Origin: Prevotella sp.
GTDB taxonomy: Bacteria > Bacteroidota > Bacteroidia > Bacteroidales > Bacteroidaceae
NCBI GenBank assembly: GCA_017960525.1
Contig: JAGCZA010000067.1
Coordinates: 1-64,000, forward strand
Reading direction: 5' to 3'
DNA: 64,000 bases
Below are positions 63,542 through 64,000 of this stretch, piece by piece; the first letter of the stretch is position 1, and each line of letters begins with the position of its first letter. The position numbers and the translations under genes are program-made. Below the pieces are notes generated by a model that searched no databases, had not been told where the DNA came from, and saw only the letters and a list, made by a program, of their open reading frames with translations.

Positions 63542-64000
63542 ATGACGCAGGCTATGAATTTGGCTGCGGGGCTTGGAACCCGCTTGCGTCCACTCACCGA
63601 TACTATGCCCAAAGCACTGGTCAAGGTGAACGATAAACCACTCATTGACATCGTTGTAGAGCGGTTGCTGGCTGCTGACTACGACCATTTCGTGGTCAAT
63701 GTCCACCATTTTGCCCAGCAAGTGCGCAACCACCTTGCCGTTTGCGGTTATGCCTCGATGGTCAAGGTTAGCGACGAGACGGAGCAGTTGCTCGAAACAG
63801 GCGGCGCCCTGAAGAAAGCTGCGCCGCTGTTTCTGCCAGACGACCCCATTCTCATTCATAATGTGGACATACTCGACAATGTGGACTATGACTGGTTCTC
63901 CCGTCAGCATCTGCCAGAGGAAGACGCCGTCCTGCTGGTCAGTCGCCGAAAGACCAAGCGTTATCTGCTCTTCGACAGCGCCATGCGCCTGATGGGATGG
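63542..64000 (+). CDS. Sugar nucleotidyltransferase, N-terminal part (runs off the window)
   Basis: 153 codons are visible from the ATG at 63542 to the window end. The protein opens MNLAAGLGTRLRPLTD, the GxGxRxxP nucleotide-binding loop, then MPKALVKVNDKPLID with the conserved Lys, ETGGALKKA and HNVDIL, where family members have GDI. This is the nucleotidyltransferase fold of GlmU/MurU/RmlA types. Cell-wall sugar recycling (MurU-like, with a kinase) is a candidate role, especially because it follows a WecB-like gene, but the rest of the gene and any kinase partner lie outside. Confidence 0.85.
   Translation, partial: MTQAMNLAAGLGTRLRPLTDTMPKALVKVNDKPLIDIVVERLLAADYDHFVVNVHHFAQQVRNHLAVCGYASMVKVSDETEQLLETGGALKKAAPLFLPDDPILIHNVDILDNVDYDWFSRQHLPEEDAVLLVSRRKTKRYLLFDSAMRLMGW

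Overview
The window looks like chromosome from a member of the Bacteroidales, most likely Prevotellaceae. Supporting signs are the Bat aerotolerance operon, near-universal TAnnTTTG promoter -7 boxes in place of an E. coli type -10, a FeoA-FeoB fusion, a Prevotella-like C-terminal tail (YDLQGRKV...GLYILGGKKV) on a secreted protein, dockerin-like repeats on a secreted pectinase, and GC-rich coding sequence. No rRNA, tRNA or CRISPR array was seen.

Layout. 1-2863 (+): end of batC, then batD and batE. 2894-7568 (-): relA/spoT-type synthetase with rpiB, then a TPR/SpoIIE phosphatase. 7736-15172 (-): pectin-degradation block with a PL1 lyase carrying a dockerin-like tail and a 1641-residue GH28-GH105-third-module protein. 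15389-25427: AlaX-like editing protein, histidine kinase/response regulator hybrid coupled to a membrane EEP phosphatase, a glycosyltransferase paired with a large secreted putative metallopeptidase, a PaaI thioesterase and FeoAB. 25536-30074 (-): peptide transporter, NhaC antiporter, secreted EEP protein and a small outer-membrane barrel. 30235-39113 (-): tig, clpP-clpX, recQ and lacZ. 39242-44365: TonB receptor, EamA exporter and a divergent carboxyltransferase. 44457-51505 (-) is an accessory, partly AT-richer block: a sigma-like protein, an IS4-type insertion sequence and a 1566-residue exonuclease-RecQ-UvrD fusion. 51743-64000 (+): lemA and an M48 protease, a B3/4 protein, a beta-helix surface protein, gyrA, two TPR proteins, a WecB-like protein with altered catalytic residues, and the start of a sugar nucleotidyltransferase running off the end.

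The most unusual signals are of two kinds. First, arrays of tandem heptamers recur across the window, in signal peptides (batD, batE), inside enzymes (feoB, the WecB-like protein) and in leaders (gyrA, alaX-like, nucleotidyltransferase). In relA and lacZ they appear as the same modular element: inverted heptamer arrays around a shared core of about 30 bp, read in frame in both genes so that unrelated proteins carry a similar peptide. This resembles a coding mobile micro-element. A separate 22-bp-period palindromic array occurs twice. Second, the exonuclease-RecQ-UvrD fusion, next to an IS and a sigma-like gene, is the best candidate for an uncharacterised DNA-processing or defence system.

Probable operons: batCDE; rpiB-relA; histidine kinase-EEP; metallopeptidase-glycosyltransferase; POT-nhaC-EEP; clpP-clpX-recQ-lacZ; lemA-M48-B3/4; gyrA-TPR-TPR-WecB-like-nucleotidyltransferase.
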